NCBI GenBank assembly: GCA_023150455.1
Contig: JAKLKW010000026.1
Coordinates: 5,285-41,981, forward strand
DNA from: Alphaproteobacteria bacterium
GTDB taxonomy: Bacteria; Pseudomonadota; Alphaproteobacteria; JAEULC01
Length of the DNA stretch: 36,697 bases
Direction of reading: 5' to 3'
Shown: positions 29,728 to 36,697 of the stretch, piece after piece
Layout: each line of letters begins with the position of its first letter
Numbering within the stretch: the stretch's first letter is position 1
Made by a program: the position numbers and the translations under genes
The notes under the pieces: model-generated
The model's database searches: none
What the model was told of the DNA's origin: nothing
What the model saw: the letters and a program-made list of their open reading frames with translations, nothing else

Positions 29728-30111
29728 ATGGCGAAGATCCTGCTGGCCGAGGACGACCCGGCGGTGCGCGAGTTCGTGCGCCGCGCGCTCGCGCATAGCG
29801 GTCACGACGTGACCGCGGTCGACGACGGCCTGGCCGCGATCGAAGTCCTGAGCACCGACCAGTTCGACATGCTGATCACCGACATCGTGATGCCGGGCAT
29901 GGACGGCATCGCGCTGGCGCTGAAGGCGTCGAAGGACCGGCCGTCGATGCCGATCCTGATGATGACCGGCTACGCCGCCGAGCGGCAGCGCGCGCACAAC
30001 CTCGAGGCGCTGATCCACAAGGTGATCGCAAAGCCGTTCTCGCTGCGCGACATCTGCAACGCCGTCGCGGACATCCTCAAGCGTTCGACGCGCGCGATCG
30101 GGCTGGCGTAA
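29728..30111 (+). CDS. cpdR: Single-domain response regulator CpdR
   Basis: A 127-residue receiver without output domain. Asp9/Asp10, Asp52 (in TDIVMPGMDG), Thr80 and Lys102 make the phosphorylation site. GYAAERQRAHNLEALIHKVIAKPFSL is nearly the CpdR signature known from Caulobacter and Rhizobium. In those species unphosphorylated CpdR directs the ClpXP protease to the pole and its cell-cycle substrates, and CckA-ChpT phosphate switches it off. The ATG at 29728 follows GAGGA. It follows the zinc-ribbon gene after 191 bases and overlaps the convergent DMT gene by 35. Confidence 0.9.
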   Translation: MAKILLAEDDPAVREFVRRALAHSGHDVTAVDDGLAAIEVLSTDQFDMLITDIVMPGMDGIALALKASKDRPSMPILMMTGYAAERQRAHNLEALIHKVIAKPFSLRDICNAVADILKRSTRAIGLA

Positions 30112-31012
30112 GGCTCCCGGACGCCGGCTCGCGCGCCGGATCGGGCGCCGGCCGGTGCGCCACCACCAATCCCACGACGACGAAACCGAGGCCGGCGAGC
30201 ACCGCTTGCGTCACTGGCTCGCCGAGCAGCAGCGCGCCGAGCAGCGCGGCGGTGATCGGGCTCAAGCCCAGGAACACGCTGACCCGCGTCGGGGTGGCGC
30301 GGCTGAGCGCCCAGAGCCACAGGTAGTAGCCGACGCCGCTGCTGACGCCGATGAACAGCACCGCCAGCCAGCCGCGCGCCGTGATCGCGGGCAGCGTCGC
30401 GACCAGCCCCTCGGGGAATGCCAGGAGCGCGAGGAACCCGACCGATGCCAGCATGGCGAAGGCGCCGACCGGCAGCGTCGGGTAGCGCGCCAGGTAGGGC
30501 CGGTACAGCACGGTGCAGACCGCGCCGATCAGGGCGCCGGCGAAGACCGCGATCTCGCCGACCCAATTGTCCGCCGTGCCGGCCGCCGACGCCTTTTCGC
30601 CCAGCGCGATCGCGACGCCGGCAAGCGTCAGCAGCACGCCCATGGTCTTCGCGACGCTCAAGCGCTCGCGCCCGACGAGCGCCGCGACGATCATCGTCAG
30701 CAACGGGAACAGCGCCAGGATCAGCGCGGCCCGCGCGGAGGGGACCGTGCGCAGGCCGTAGTTGAGCAGCGCGATCAGGATGCCGAACTGCGCGACGCCG
30801 AGCAGGCCGATCGGCAGGAGGTCGCGCGCGGCGATGCGCATGCGGGGGTTGATCGCCAGCAGCGCCGGCAGCAGGCACAGGAAGCCGATCAGATAGCGCA
30901 GCAGCGCCAGCGACGCCGGCCCGGTCTGGTCGACGACGAACCGGGTCGCCACGATCGCCGCGCCGACCTGGATTCCGGTCACCGCCGAGGCGAGGATCGG
31001 CAGCGGGCTCAT
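30077..31012 (-). CDS. DMT superfamily (EamA) transporter
   Basis: A 311-residue protein with ten membrane helices in two EamA repeats; the second includes SRATPTRVSVFLGLSPITAALLGALLLGEPVTQAVLAGLGFVVVG. A hydrophilic tail of some 26 residues follows. The ATG at 31012 shares ATGA with the stop of the MarR-GNAT gene, so the exporter is translated with its probable regulator. A detoxifying or metabolite-exporting role under that regulator is inferred. Its end overlaps cpdR by 35 bases on the other strand. Confidence 0.88.
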   Translation of the reverse strand: MSPLPILASAVTGIQVGAAIVATRFVVDQTGPASLALLRYLIGFLCLLPALLAINPRMRIAARDLLPIGLLGVAQFGILIALLNYGLRTVPSARAALILALFPLLTMIVAALVGRERLSVAKTMGVLLTLAGVAIALGEKASAAGTADNWVGEIAVFAGALIGAVCTVLYRPYLARYPTLPVGAFAMLASVGFLALLAFPEGLVATLPAITARGWLAVLFIGVSSGVGYYLWLWALSRATPTRVSVFLGLSPITAALLGALLLGEPVTQAVLAGLGFVVVGLVVAHRPAPDPAREPASGSLTPARSRASNA

Positions 31013-31977
31013 TTGAGCTTCAATTCCCAGAACTGCCCGACCAGGTCGTGGCCGAAGCTGTGGTGCTTCTCCTCCGCGACCAGCTTGAAGCCCGCGCGCT
31101 CATAGATGTGCCGCGCCGCGTGCAGGATCGAGTTGGTCCACAGGATCAGTTTGCCGTAGCCGGCCCGCCGCGCGAACTCGATGCATTCATCGACCAGGCG
31201 CCGCCCGATGCCGAGGCCGCGCGCGCTCGGCTCGACCAGCAGCAGGCGGAGCTGCGCCACGGTTCGGGTTTTCTCCACCAGCAGCACCGAGCCGACGATG
31301 GCGCCATCGTATTCGGCCATCCAGCAGCGCTCGCGGCCGGGCTTGAACTCGCGGATGAACTTGGCGGCGATCTCGGCGACGAGCGCCTCGAACGTGTTGT
31401 CCCAGCCATATTCCTCGGCATAGAGCACGGCGTGCCGGTGCACGATCCAGCCGAGGTCGCCGGCGCGATGCGGGCGCAGCGTGACGGCGGCACCGGGCGC
31501 GGACGCCTCGGGCGGCGCGCCGAGCAGCGATTCGATGCGGTGCATCGCCCGCACCAGCTCGGCCTGCCTGCCGTTCACCAGGGGCTTGAGCATTCGGGCC
31601 ACGTCGCGGCGCGTCTGGACATCGAGGGCCGCGAAGGCGGCGCGGCCCTTGGCGGTCAGGGCCAGCAGCGACTGCCGCCTGTCCGCGTCGGACGGCAGCT
31701 TGCGCAGCAGCCGGTTGCGCAGGAAGCCGCGCAGGATGCGGCTGAGATAGCCGGCGTCGAGTCCGAGATCGCGGCCGAGCGCGCTGGCCGTCGGCCGGTC
31801 GCGATGCGCCAGCTCGTAGAGCACGCGCGATTCGGTGAGCGAGAACGGGCTCTGCGCCAGCCCTTCCTCCAGCACGCCGATCTTCTGCGTGTAGAAGCGG
31901 TTGAAGCGGCGGACTTCCGCCACGTGCCCGTCCATCGCCGCGCCCGACATCGCCGATCCTTCCGCAGCAACGCCCAT
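31009..31977 (-). CDS. MarR-type HTH regulator fused to GNAT N-acetyltransferase
   Basis: A 322-residue fusion: N-terminal winged-helix MarR domain (about 20-150; SLTESRVLYELAHRDRPTASALGRDLGLDAGYLSRIL, then the wing LRKLPSDADRRQSLLALTAKG) and C-terminal GNAT domain (about 165-322; VAQLRLLLVEPSARGLGIGRRLVDECI is the acetyl-CoA site, Q/RxxGxG/A). Fusions of this order occur in many proteobacteria; the acetyltransferase's acceptor is unknown. The start is ATG 31977, with Met10 and Met15 as alternatives. Upstream stands a near-perfect 21-bp palindrome, probably its own operator. It is coupled to the DMT exporter. Confidence 0.88.
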   Translation of the reverse strand: MGVAAEGSAMSGAAMDGHVAEVRRFNRFYTQKIGVLEEGLAQSPFSLTESRVLYELAHRDRPTASALGRDLGLDAGYLSRILRGFLRNRLLRKLPSDADRRQSLLALTAKGRAAFAALDVQTRRDVARMLKPLVNGRQAELVRAMHRIESLLGAPPEASAPGAAVTLRPHRAGDLGWIVHRHAVLYAEEYGWDNTFEALVAEIAAKFIREFKPGRERCWMAEYDGAIVGSVLLVEKTRTVAQLRLLLVEPSARGLGIGRRLVDECIEFARRAGYGKLILWTNSILHAARHIYERAGFKLVAEEKHHSFGHDLVGQFWELKLK

Positions 31978-31994
31978 GCGGAAGCCTCGCCGAG

Positions 31995-32015
31995 ATAGTT
32001 GACTTTGTCAAGTAT
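31995..32015. promoter_or_regulatory. 21-bp palindromic operator in front of the MarR-GNAT gene
   Basis: Arms ATAGTTGAC and GTCAAGTAT around TTT, with one mismatch in nine. Inside it TTGACA fits a -35 hexamer on the minus strand. It lies 18-38 bases before the ATG, the usual position and size of a MarR-family auto-repression site. Confidence 0.6.
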
Positions 32016-32039
32016 CCCGGCGCCGCGCGGCGGCGGGGT

Positions 32040-32336
32040 TCAGATCAGCCGCTTGCCGTCGGCGAAGACCCGGTTCCAGGCGAGGATGCGCACCGACTTG
32101 CGCAGGCCGGTCGGCCGGAACGGATCGGCTTCGACCAGCGCCTCGACCGCGGCGCGAGCGTCGGCCTCGACCAGCCACATCCCACCGGCGGGCGATCCAT
32201 CGGCGGCATCGCCGAGCGGCCCGGCGGCACGCACGCGGGCGGCGTTGCGCTCGAGAAAGGCCAGATGGTCCGGCATGTGCGCTGCGCGCGCGCCCGCACG
32301 CGCGGGGTCGTCCTCGAACAGCACGACGAAGATCAT
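32040..32336 (-). CDS. YciI-like (YCII-related domain) protein
   Basis: A 98-residue protein with FVVLFEDDPARAGARAAHMPDHLAFLERN, GPLGDAADGSPAGGMWLVEAD and DPFRPTGLRKSVRILAW, as in small YCII-domain proteins, which share a ferredoxin-like dimer fold and sometimes act as hydrolases or isomerases on muconolactone-type compounds. His in AAHMPDH is the usual conserved active-site His. The ATG at 32336 shares ATGA with the stop of the truncated dehalogenase frame upstream, so translation may depend on that relic. An ORF reading further upstream (to 32435) is in the repeat and lacks character. Confidence 0.85.
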   Translation of the reverse strand: MIFVVLFEDDPARAGARAAHMPDHLAFLERNAARVRAAGPLGDAADGSPAGGMWLVEADARAAVEALVEADPFRPTGLRKSVRILAWNRVFADGKRLI

Positions 32337-32593
32337 GGCAGGCTCCTGGCGCGCGTTGACTTGCGCGCCCTCCAATTTGAGCTTGGCGGCCGGATCAGCG
32401 GCCGCCCGGCACGCGTTGATCCGCGCGCCCTCCATTTGAGCTTGGCGGCCGGATCAGCGGCCGCCCGGCGCGCGTCGAACACGGCAAGCCCGTCGAACGC
32501 GACGGCCTTGACCGGCCGCGCCGCCGCGACGGGCAGCGGACGGGCGAATGCGGCGGCGGAGACGGCGAGAAAGGCCCTGCGGCCGAGCATCAT
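32333..32593 (-). pseudogene. Truncated Tat-exported type II haloacid dehalogenase-like gene
   Basis: From ATG 32593 the frame reads MMLGRRAFLAVSAAAFARP (a short twin-arginine-like signal) then RPVKAVAFDGLAVFDARR, the N-terminus of type II (S)-2-haloacid dehalogenases with its catalytic Asp. After about 45 residues it enters the tandem repeat, translates as low-complexity Arg/Pro/Ala sequence and stops at 32333 inside the YciI start. Some 200 residues of the enzyme are missing, so it cannot work. The frame is kept open through 140 bases of repeat. Confidence 0.65.
32350..32480. repeat. Tandem duplication of a ~60-bp unit
   Basis: A unit containing CGCGTTGA, GCGCGCCCTCCA, TTTGAGCTTGGCGGCCGG and ATCAGCGGCCGCCCGG occurs twice (from 32353 and 32413), with a one-base length difference after CTCCA; a third, partial copy begins near 32472. 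It lies within the truncated dehalogenase frame and just ahead of the YciI start. Confidence 0.75.
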
Positions 32594-32698
32594 GACGGGC
32601 TCCCTTGGCGGACGGCGCAGCCTGGTACGGGAAATCCGCCGGGAAAACCGGTAAGATTGCCGCTCGAGTCTGCAAGATTGCAGCCGATGTATCCGCGG

Positions 32699-33538
32699 AT
32701 GAACTGGAACGACCTGCGCTACGTCCTGACGGTCGCCCGTCACGGCACGTTGTCGGCGGCGGCGCGGCGGCTTGGCGTCGACCAGACGACCGTGGCGCGC
32801 CGGCTCGCCGCCGCCGAGGCGCGTCTCGGCGCGCGGCTGTTCGACCGCGTCGACGGCGCGCTACGGCCGACCCAGGCGGGCGAGGCGGCGCTCGCGCATG
32901 CCGAGCGCGTCGAGGCCGAGATCGGCCGGCTCCAAGGCGCGGTCGGCGGCGCCGATGCCGCGGCGACCGGCACGGTGCGGTTGAGCTCGGTGCCGATCCT
33001 GGTCAACCGCGTGCTGATGCCTCGGCTGCCGGCGCTGGTCGGCCGCCATCCCGGCCTGATGCTGGAGCTGGCGGGCGAGGCGCGCAATGTCAGCCTGTCG
33101 CGGCGCGAGGCAGACCTGGCGCTGCGCCAGGCGCGGCCGTCCGGCGGCACCGCCCTGACGCGGCGCGTCGGCCGCCTTGCCTATGCCGTCTACGCGCCGG
33201 CGCGCGTACGGCGCGACGACCTGCCGTGGATCACCTACGAGGACGCGCTCGCCGACCTGCCGCAGGCGCGCTGGATCGCGACCGAGGCGCGCGGCGAGGC
33301 GCTGGCGCCGTTGCGCGTCAACGACGCCGACGCCGCGCTTGCGGCCGTGCGCGCCGGCCTCGGCCGGACGCTGCTGCCGGTCGCCGCCGCCAAGGGCGAA
33401 CCGGGCCTGCGCCGAATCGGCACCGGCCGGCCCGTCCTCGAGCGCGAGCTGTGGCTGATGGTCCACCCCGAGCTCCGCCGCCTGGCGCGCATCGAGGCCG
33501 TCATCACCTGGATCGAGGCGATCGCGAAGGCGCTGTAG
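32699..33538 (+). CDS. LysR family transcriptional regulator
   Basis: A 279-residue regulator with an N-terminal winged helix (MNWNDLRYVLTVARHGTLSAAARRLGVDQTTVARRLAAAEARLG) and a C-terminal effector-binding domain (about 85-279). The start ATG 32699 (a typical MNWNDLRY opening) is preferred; ATG 32687 and a TTG at 32657 are alternatives. It is divergent from the truncated dehalogenase gene, 105 bases away, and may once have controlled it. Effector unknown. Confidence 0.9.
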   Translation: MNWNDLRYVLTVARHGTLSAAARRLGVDQTTVARRLAAAEARLGARLFDRVDGALRPTQAGEAALAHAERVEAEIGRLQGAVGGADAAATGTVRLSSVPILVNRVLMPRLPALVGRHPGLMLELAGEARNVSLSRREADLALRQARPSGGTALTRRVGRLAYAVYAPARVRRDDLPWITYEDALADLPQARWIATEARGEALAPLRVNDADAALAAVRAGLGRTLLPVAAAKGEPGLRRIGTGRPVLERELWLMVHPELRRLARIEAVITWIEAIAKAL

Positions 33539-33546
33539 GCGGCATC

Positions 33547-33575
33547 GGTCCTTCGAAACGAGAACACCAAGGACC
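33547..33575. terminator. Hairpin between convergent LysR and MBL genes
   Basis: GGTCCTT (33547-33553) and AAGGACC (33569-33575), perfect 7-bp arms, loop of 15 bases. Placed right after the LysR stop, but without a T-run. It may end transcription from either side. Confidence 0.35.
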
Positions 33576-33622
33576 TCGGGCGTCTCCGGCATTGGTTATC
33601 GTCGAGCATTGAAACGCGCGGC

Positions 33623-34291
33623 CTACGCGCGCGCGAGCACGCGGTCGGCGACGAAGGGGTTGGACTGGCGCTCGTGGCCGAAGGTCGAGGGCGAGCCGTG
33701 GCCGGGGACAAAGGTGACGTCGTTGCCGAGCGGCCAGAGCTTCTTCGTGATCGAGTCGATCAGCGCCTGATGGTTGCCGCGCGGGAAGTCGGTGCGGCCG
33801 ATCGATCCCTGGAACAGCACGTCGCCGACGAAGGCGAGCTTGGAGGGGCGATGGAAGAACACGACATGGCCCGGCGTGTGGCCGGGGCAATGGATCACCT
33901 CGAGCACCTGCTCGCCCACCGTCACCGTGTCGCCGTCCTCGAGCCAGCGGTCGGGCGCGAAGGGCTTGCACCAGTCCATGCCGTACTTGGCGCCCTGCTG
34001 GTCGATGATGTCGATCCAGAAGCTGTCCTCGCGCTCGGGCCCCTCGACCTTGACGCCGAGCCGGGCGGCGAGGTCGGCGACCGCGCCGGCGTGGTCGAGA
34101 TGGCCGTGCGTGACCAGGATCTTCTCGAGCGTGACGCCGCGTTCCGCCGCGGCGGCGAGGATCGCGTCGATCTCGCCGCCCGGGTCGACCACGGCGCCGC
34201 GCATCGTCTTCGTGCACCAGACGACCGAGCAGTTCTGCTGGAACGGCGTCACCGGCACGATGACGGCCTGAAGGGGCGGTTTCTCTGTCAT
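33623..34291 (-). CDS. MBL-fold metallo-hydrolase (glyoxalase II/GloC-like)
   Basis: A 222-residue protein with the metal motif THGHLDHAG (His62, His64, Asp66, His67), His138, Asp157 (FVGDVLF) and His198 (VPGHG), plus [12 protein letters not shown], which is typical of GloC/YcbL-like glyoxalase II proteins that hydrolyse S-lactoylglutathione-type thioesters. The ATG at 34291 is chosen over one 12 codons upstream because the family starts near it ([16 protein letters not shown]). Divergent from pepN, 136 bases apart. The presence of a glutathione transferase and ChaC gene nearby fits glutathione use, but other thioesters are possible. Confidence 0.88.
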   Translation of the reverse strand: MTEKPPLQAVIVPVTPFQQNCSVVWCTKTMRGAVVDPGGEIDAILAAAAERGVTLEKILVTHGHLDHAGAVADLAARLGVKVEGPEREDSFWIDIIDQQGAKYGMDWCKPFAPDRWLEDGDTVTVGEQVLEVIHCPGHTPGHVVFFHRPSKLAFVGDVLFQGSIGRTDFPRGNHQALIDSITKKLWPLGNDVTFVPGHGSPSTFGHERQSNPFVADRVLARA

Positions 34292-34427
34292 GTCGTTCCG
34301 ATCTTCGGGGCGCGGATCATGGCGCAAAGCCGCGCCCGAGGGAAAGCCCGTTCACGGGGCCGCGACTTCCCCTCGCGGGGCGCGCCGTCACGCCTTATAT
34401 GTGGACGACCGAAGGAGCCCGCCACCG

Positions 34428-36697
34428 ATGCAAGCCGACAAGGACGCCGCCCCGCGCGCCATCCGCCTCGCCGACTACACGCCGCCGGACTTCCTGGTCG
34501 AGTCGGTCGACCTCGAGTTCGACCTGGACGAGCGCGCGACGATCGTGCGGTCTCGGCTTGGCCTCCGGCGCAACCCCGCGCGCCCGGCGGGGCGGCCGCT
34601 GGCGCTGGACGGGCAGGGGCTGACGCTGCTGTCGCTGGCGCTGAACGGGCGCGAGCTCACGTCCGGCGACTACGTGCTGGCGCACGAAAGCCTGACCATC
34701 GCCGACGTGCCCGAGCGCTTCGTGCTCGACGTCGGCACGCGCATCGACCCCTCGGCCAACACGGCGCTCGAGGGCCTCTACGTCTCCAGCGGCAATTTCT
34801 GCACGCAGTGCGAGGCCGAGGGATTCCGCCGCATCACCTTCTATCCCGACCGGCCCGACGTGATGGCGCGCTTCACCACGACGATCCGCGCCGACCATGG
34901 CCGCTACCCCGTGCTGCTGTCGAACGGCAACCTGGTCGGCGAGGGCCGGCTTTCGGACGGGCGGCACTTCGCGCGCTGGGAGGACCCGTTCCCGAAGCCC
35001 GCCTATCTGTTCGCGCTGGTCGCCGGCCGGCTCGTGTCGGTCGACGACGCGTTCGTCACGCGCTCGGGCCGGCGCGTCACGCTGCAGATCTTCGTCGAGC
35101 CGGGCAACGAGGACAAGTGCGCGCACGCCATGGCCAGCCTGAAGAAGGCCATGAAGTGGGACGAGGAGCGCTTCGGCCTGGAATACGACCTCGACCGCTT
35201 CATGATCGTCGCCGTCGGCGACTTCAACATGGGCGCGATGGAGAACAAGGGCCTCAACATCTTCAACACCAAGTACATCCTGGCACGGCCCGACACGGCA
35301 ACCGACGCCGACTATGCCGGGATCGAGAGCGTCGTCGCGCACGAGTACTTCCACAACTGGACCGGCAACCGCGTGACCTGCCGCGACTGGTTCCAGCTCT
35401 CGCTCAAGGAAGGCCTGACCGTCTTCCGCGACCAGGAGTTCTCCGCCGAAATGAACGACGCCGCGGTGCAGCGCATCGAGGACGTGCGCGCGCTGCGCGC
35501 GCTGCAGTTCCCCGAGGACGCGAGCCCGATGGCGCATCCGGTGCGCCCGGACTCCTACATCGAGATCAACAACTTCTACACCAAGACCGTCTACGAGAAG
35601 GGCGCCGAGGTCGTGCGCATGATGCAGACCCTGCTCGGCCGCGACGGCTTCCGCAAGGGCATGGACCTCTATTTCCGGCGCCATGACGGCCAGGCCGTGA
35701 CCTGCGACGACTTCGTCCGCGCGATGGAGGACGCCAACGGCGCCGACCTCGAGCAGTTCCGCCGCTGGTACGCGCAGGCGGGCACGCCGGTCGTGAAGGC
35801 GCGCGGCGCCTTCGACGCCCGCAACGGCCGGTACGTGCTGACGCTGGAGCAGAGCTGCCCGCCGTCCCCGGGGCAGGCGACCAAGCTGCCCTTCCACATC
35901 CCCATCGCGGTCGGATTGCGCGACCGCACGGGCGGGGACTTGAAGCTGCGACTCGCGGGCGAGGCGCAAGCAGGCGGCACGACGCGCGTGCTCGACCTGA
36001 AGGAGGCGACGCAGACCTTCGTGTTCGAGGGCGTGCCGGCGGAGCCGCTGCCTTCGCTGCTGCGCGGCTTCTCGGCACCGGTCCGGCTCGACGCCGGCTA
36101 CGGCGACGACGCGCTGGTGCGCCTGATGGCGGAGGACAGCGACGGCTTCGCCCGCTGCGAGGCCGGGCAGATCCTCGCCACCGGCCTGATCCTCCGCGCG
36201 GTCGGCGACATCCAGGCGGGCCGCCAGGTCGTGGTTGATCCAGGCTTCATCGCCGCGTTCGGCCGCGTGCTGGCCGACGAAACCACCGACAAGTCGCTGC
36301 TGGCGCTGATGCTGACCCTGCCGTCGGAGGCGTATCTCGGCGAGCAGATGGACGAGATCGACGTCGGCACGATCCACGCCGCGCGGGAGGCCTTCCGCCG
36401 CGCGCTGGCGGGCGCGCATCGCGCGCGGCTGTTCGACGTCTATCGCGCGACCGCCGCGAACGACCCGGCGTCGCTCGATCCCGCCGCGGTCGGCCGCCGG
36501 GCGCTGCGCAACCTGTGCCTGGCCTATCTGGTGACGCTCGGCGACGACGAGGTCTTGAGCTTGTGCGCGCGCCAGGCGCGCGAGGCGCGCAGCATGACCG
36601 AGGTGCAGGGAGCGCTGCAGTCGCTGTGCGAGACGGCGTCGCCCGAGCGCGCACCGGTGCTCGATGCCTTCTACGCCAAGTGGAAGGACGAGCCGCT
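34428..36697 (+). CDS. pepN: Aminopeptidase N (M1 family), 3' end outside window
   Basis: A cytoplasmic zinc exopeptidase that removes N-terminal residues in peptide breakdown. The frame runs from ATG 34428, behind GAAGGAG (34411-34417), to the window end: 756 codons of a usual ~880. GAMEN is at 269-273, HEYFH at 305-309, and the third zinc ligand Glu328 lies 18 residues after (HExxH-x18-E). [24 protein letters not shown] is typical of the bacterial PepN subgroup, and the N-terminal beta domain begins near residue 15. A possible -10 TTATAT stands at 34395-34400, but no matching -35 is clear. Confidence 0.96.
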   Translation, partial: MQADKDAAPRAIRLADYTPPDFLVESVDLEFDLDERATIVRSRLGLRRNPARPAGRPLALDGQGLTLLSLALNGRELTSGDYVLAHESLTIADVPERFVLDVGTRIDPSANTALEGLYVSSGNFCTQCEAEGFRRITFYPDRPDVMARFTTTIRADHGRYPVLLSNGNLVGEGRLSDGRHFARWEDPFPKPAYLFALVAGRLVSVDDAFVTRSGRRVTLQIFVEPGNEDKCAHAMASLKKAMKWDEERFGLEYDLDRFMIVAVGDFNMGAMENKGLNIFNTKYILARPDTATDADYAGIESVVAHEYFHNWTGNRVTCRDWFQLSLKEGLTVFRDQEFSAEMNDAAVQRIEDVRALRALQFPEDASPMAHPVRPDSYIEINNFYTKTVYEKGAEVVRMMQTLLGRDGFRKGMDLYFRRHDGQAVTCDDFVRAMEDANGADLEQFRRWYAQAGTPVVKARGAFDARNGRYVLTLEQSCPPSPGQATKLPFHIPIAVGLRDRTGGDLKLRLAGEAQAGGTTRVLDLKEATQTFVFEGVPAEPLPSLLRGFSAPVRLDAGYGDDALVRLMAEDSDGFARCEAGQILATGLILRAVGDIQAGRQVVVDPGFIAAFGRVLADETTDKSLLALMLTLPSEAYLGEQMDEIDVGTIHAAREAFRRALAGAHRARLFDVYRATAANDPASLDPAAVGRRALRNLCLAYLVTLGDDEVLSLCARQAREARSMTEVQGALQSLCETASPERAPVLDAFYAKWKDEP

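Noticed and set aside
29574..29798. A 74-codon plus-strand gene before cpdR
   Set aside because: Overlaps cpdR's ribosome site and start in another frame; no motif.
32350..32480. CRISPR or cloning-vector sequence, because of GCGGCCGC and repeats
   Set aside because: Two tandem units in a G+C-rich context with a chromosomal gene relic on each side; rare cutter sites are expected by chance at this G+C.
34395..36419. A 674-codon minus-strand frame opposite pepN
   Set aside because: Shadow frame; pepN shows all M1 motifs on the plus strand.

Overview
The window is about 36.7 kb of G+C-rich, tightly packed bacterial chromosome with no rRNA, tRNA, CRISPR array or complete insertion sequence that I can see. 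Gene content points to an alphaproteobacterium: a CpdR-type response regulator, a MJ0042 zinc-ribbon gene divergent from ftsEX, and the string nadD-rsfS-rlmH-gpmI-envC-like-ctpA-yibQ-like-rppH. The genome-typical G+C and the abundant dispersed CATCCTTCGAG...CCTCAGGATGA repeats also fit that class, possibly a Rhodospirillales-like lineage, but I cannot name a genus.

Layout. Positions 1-4242 hold envelope-sugar genes: the end of a polytopic glycosyltransferase, a GT2 polyprenyl-phosphate glycosyltransferase, a methyltransferase, and on the opposite strand a ChbG/YdjC-type deacetylase overlapping a GtrA-type membrane protein. Positions 4376-5614 hold an amidohydrolase. Positions 5615-9170 are an accessory island: a 5'-truncated Rhs gene whose C-terminus is a PD-(D/E)XK nuclease-like toxin, an A+T-rich gene for a DUF6572-like protein that is the probable immunity partner, and a hairpin-rich tail. 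Positions 9185-18387 are one long minus-strand run: DUF2125 protein, nadD, rsfS, rlmH, gpmI, EnvC-like factor, ctpA, YibQ-like deacetylase, rppH (NAD synthesis, ribosome silencing and modification, glycolysis, peptidoglycan hydrolase control, RNA 5'-end processing). Many junctions overlap.

Positions 18400-22450 contain a plus-strand group (DMT exporter, ChaC-like enzyme, glutathione transferase, M20 deacylase) bordered by two gene relics: a frameshifted VOC-fold fragment and the tail of a class III aminotransferase. An inverted pair of dispersed repeats separates this from nrdJ (22447-24828), which has a clear promoter with a palindrome at the likely transcription start. Positions 25025-28601 are ftsE-ftsX-HAD phosphatase-YdcF-PlsC on the minus strand; the zinc-ribbon gene and cpdR run the other way. 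Positions 30077-32593 hold a MarR-GNAT fusion regulator coupled to a DMT exporter, a YciI-like protein, and a truncated haloacid dehalogenase joined to YciI by a tandem duplication. The window closes with a LysR regulator, a GloC-like metallo-hydrolase and the first 756 codons of pepN.

The most unusual points are the apparent ATC start codon of rsfS behind a near-perfect Shine-Dalgarno sequence, the orphan Rhs toxin/immunity island, the 21-bp palindrome in front of the MarR-GNAT gene, the dehalogenase-YciI junction, and the single-base frameshift in the VOC relic.
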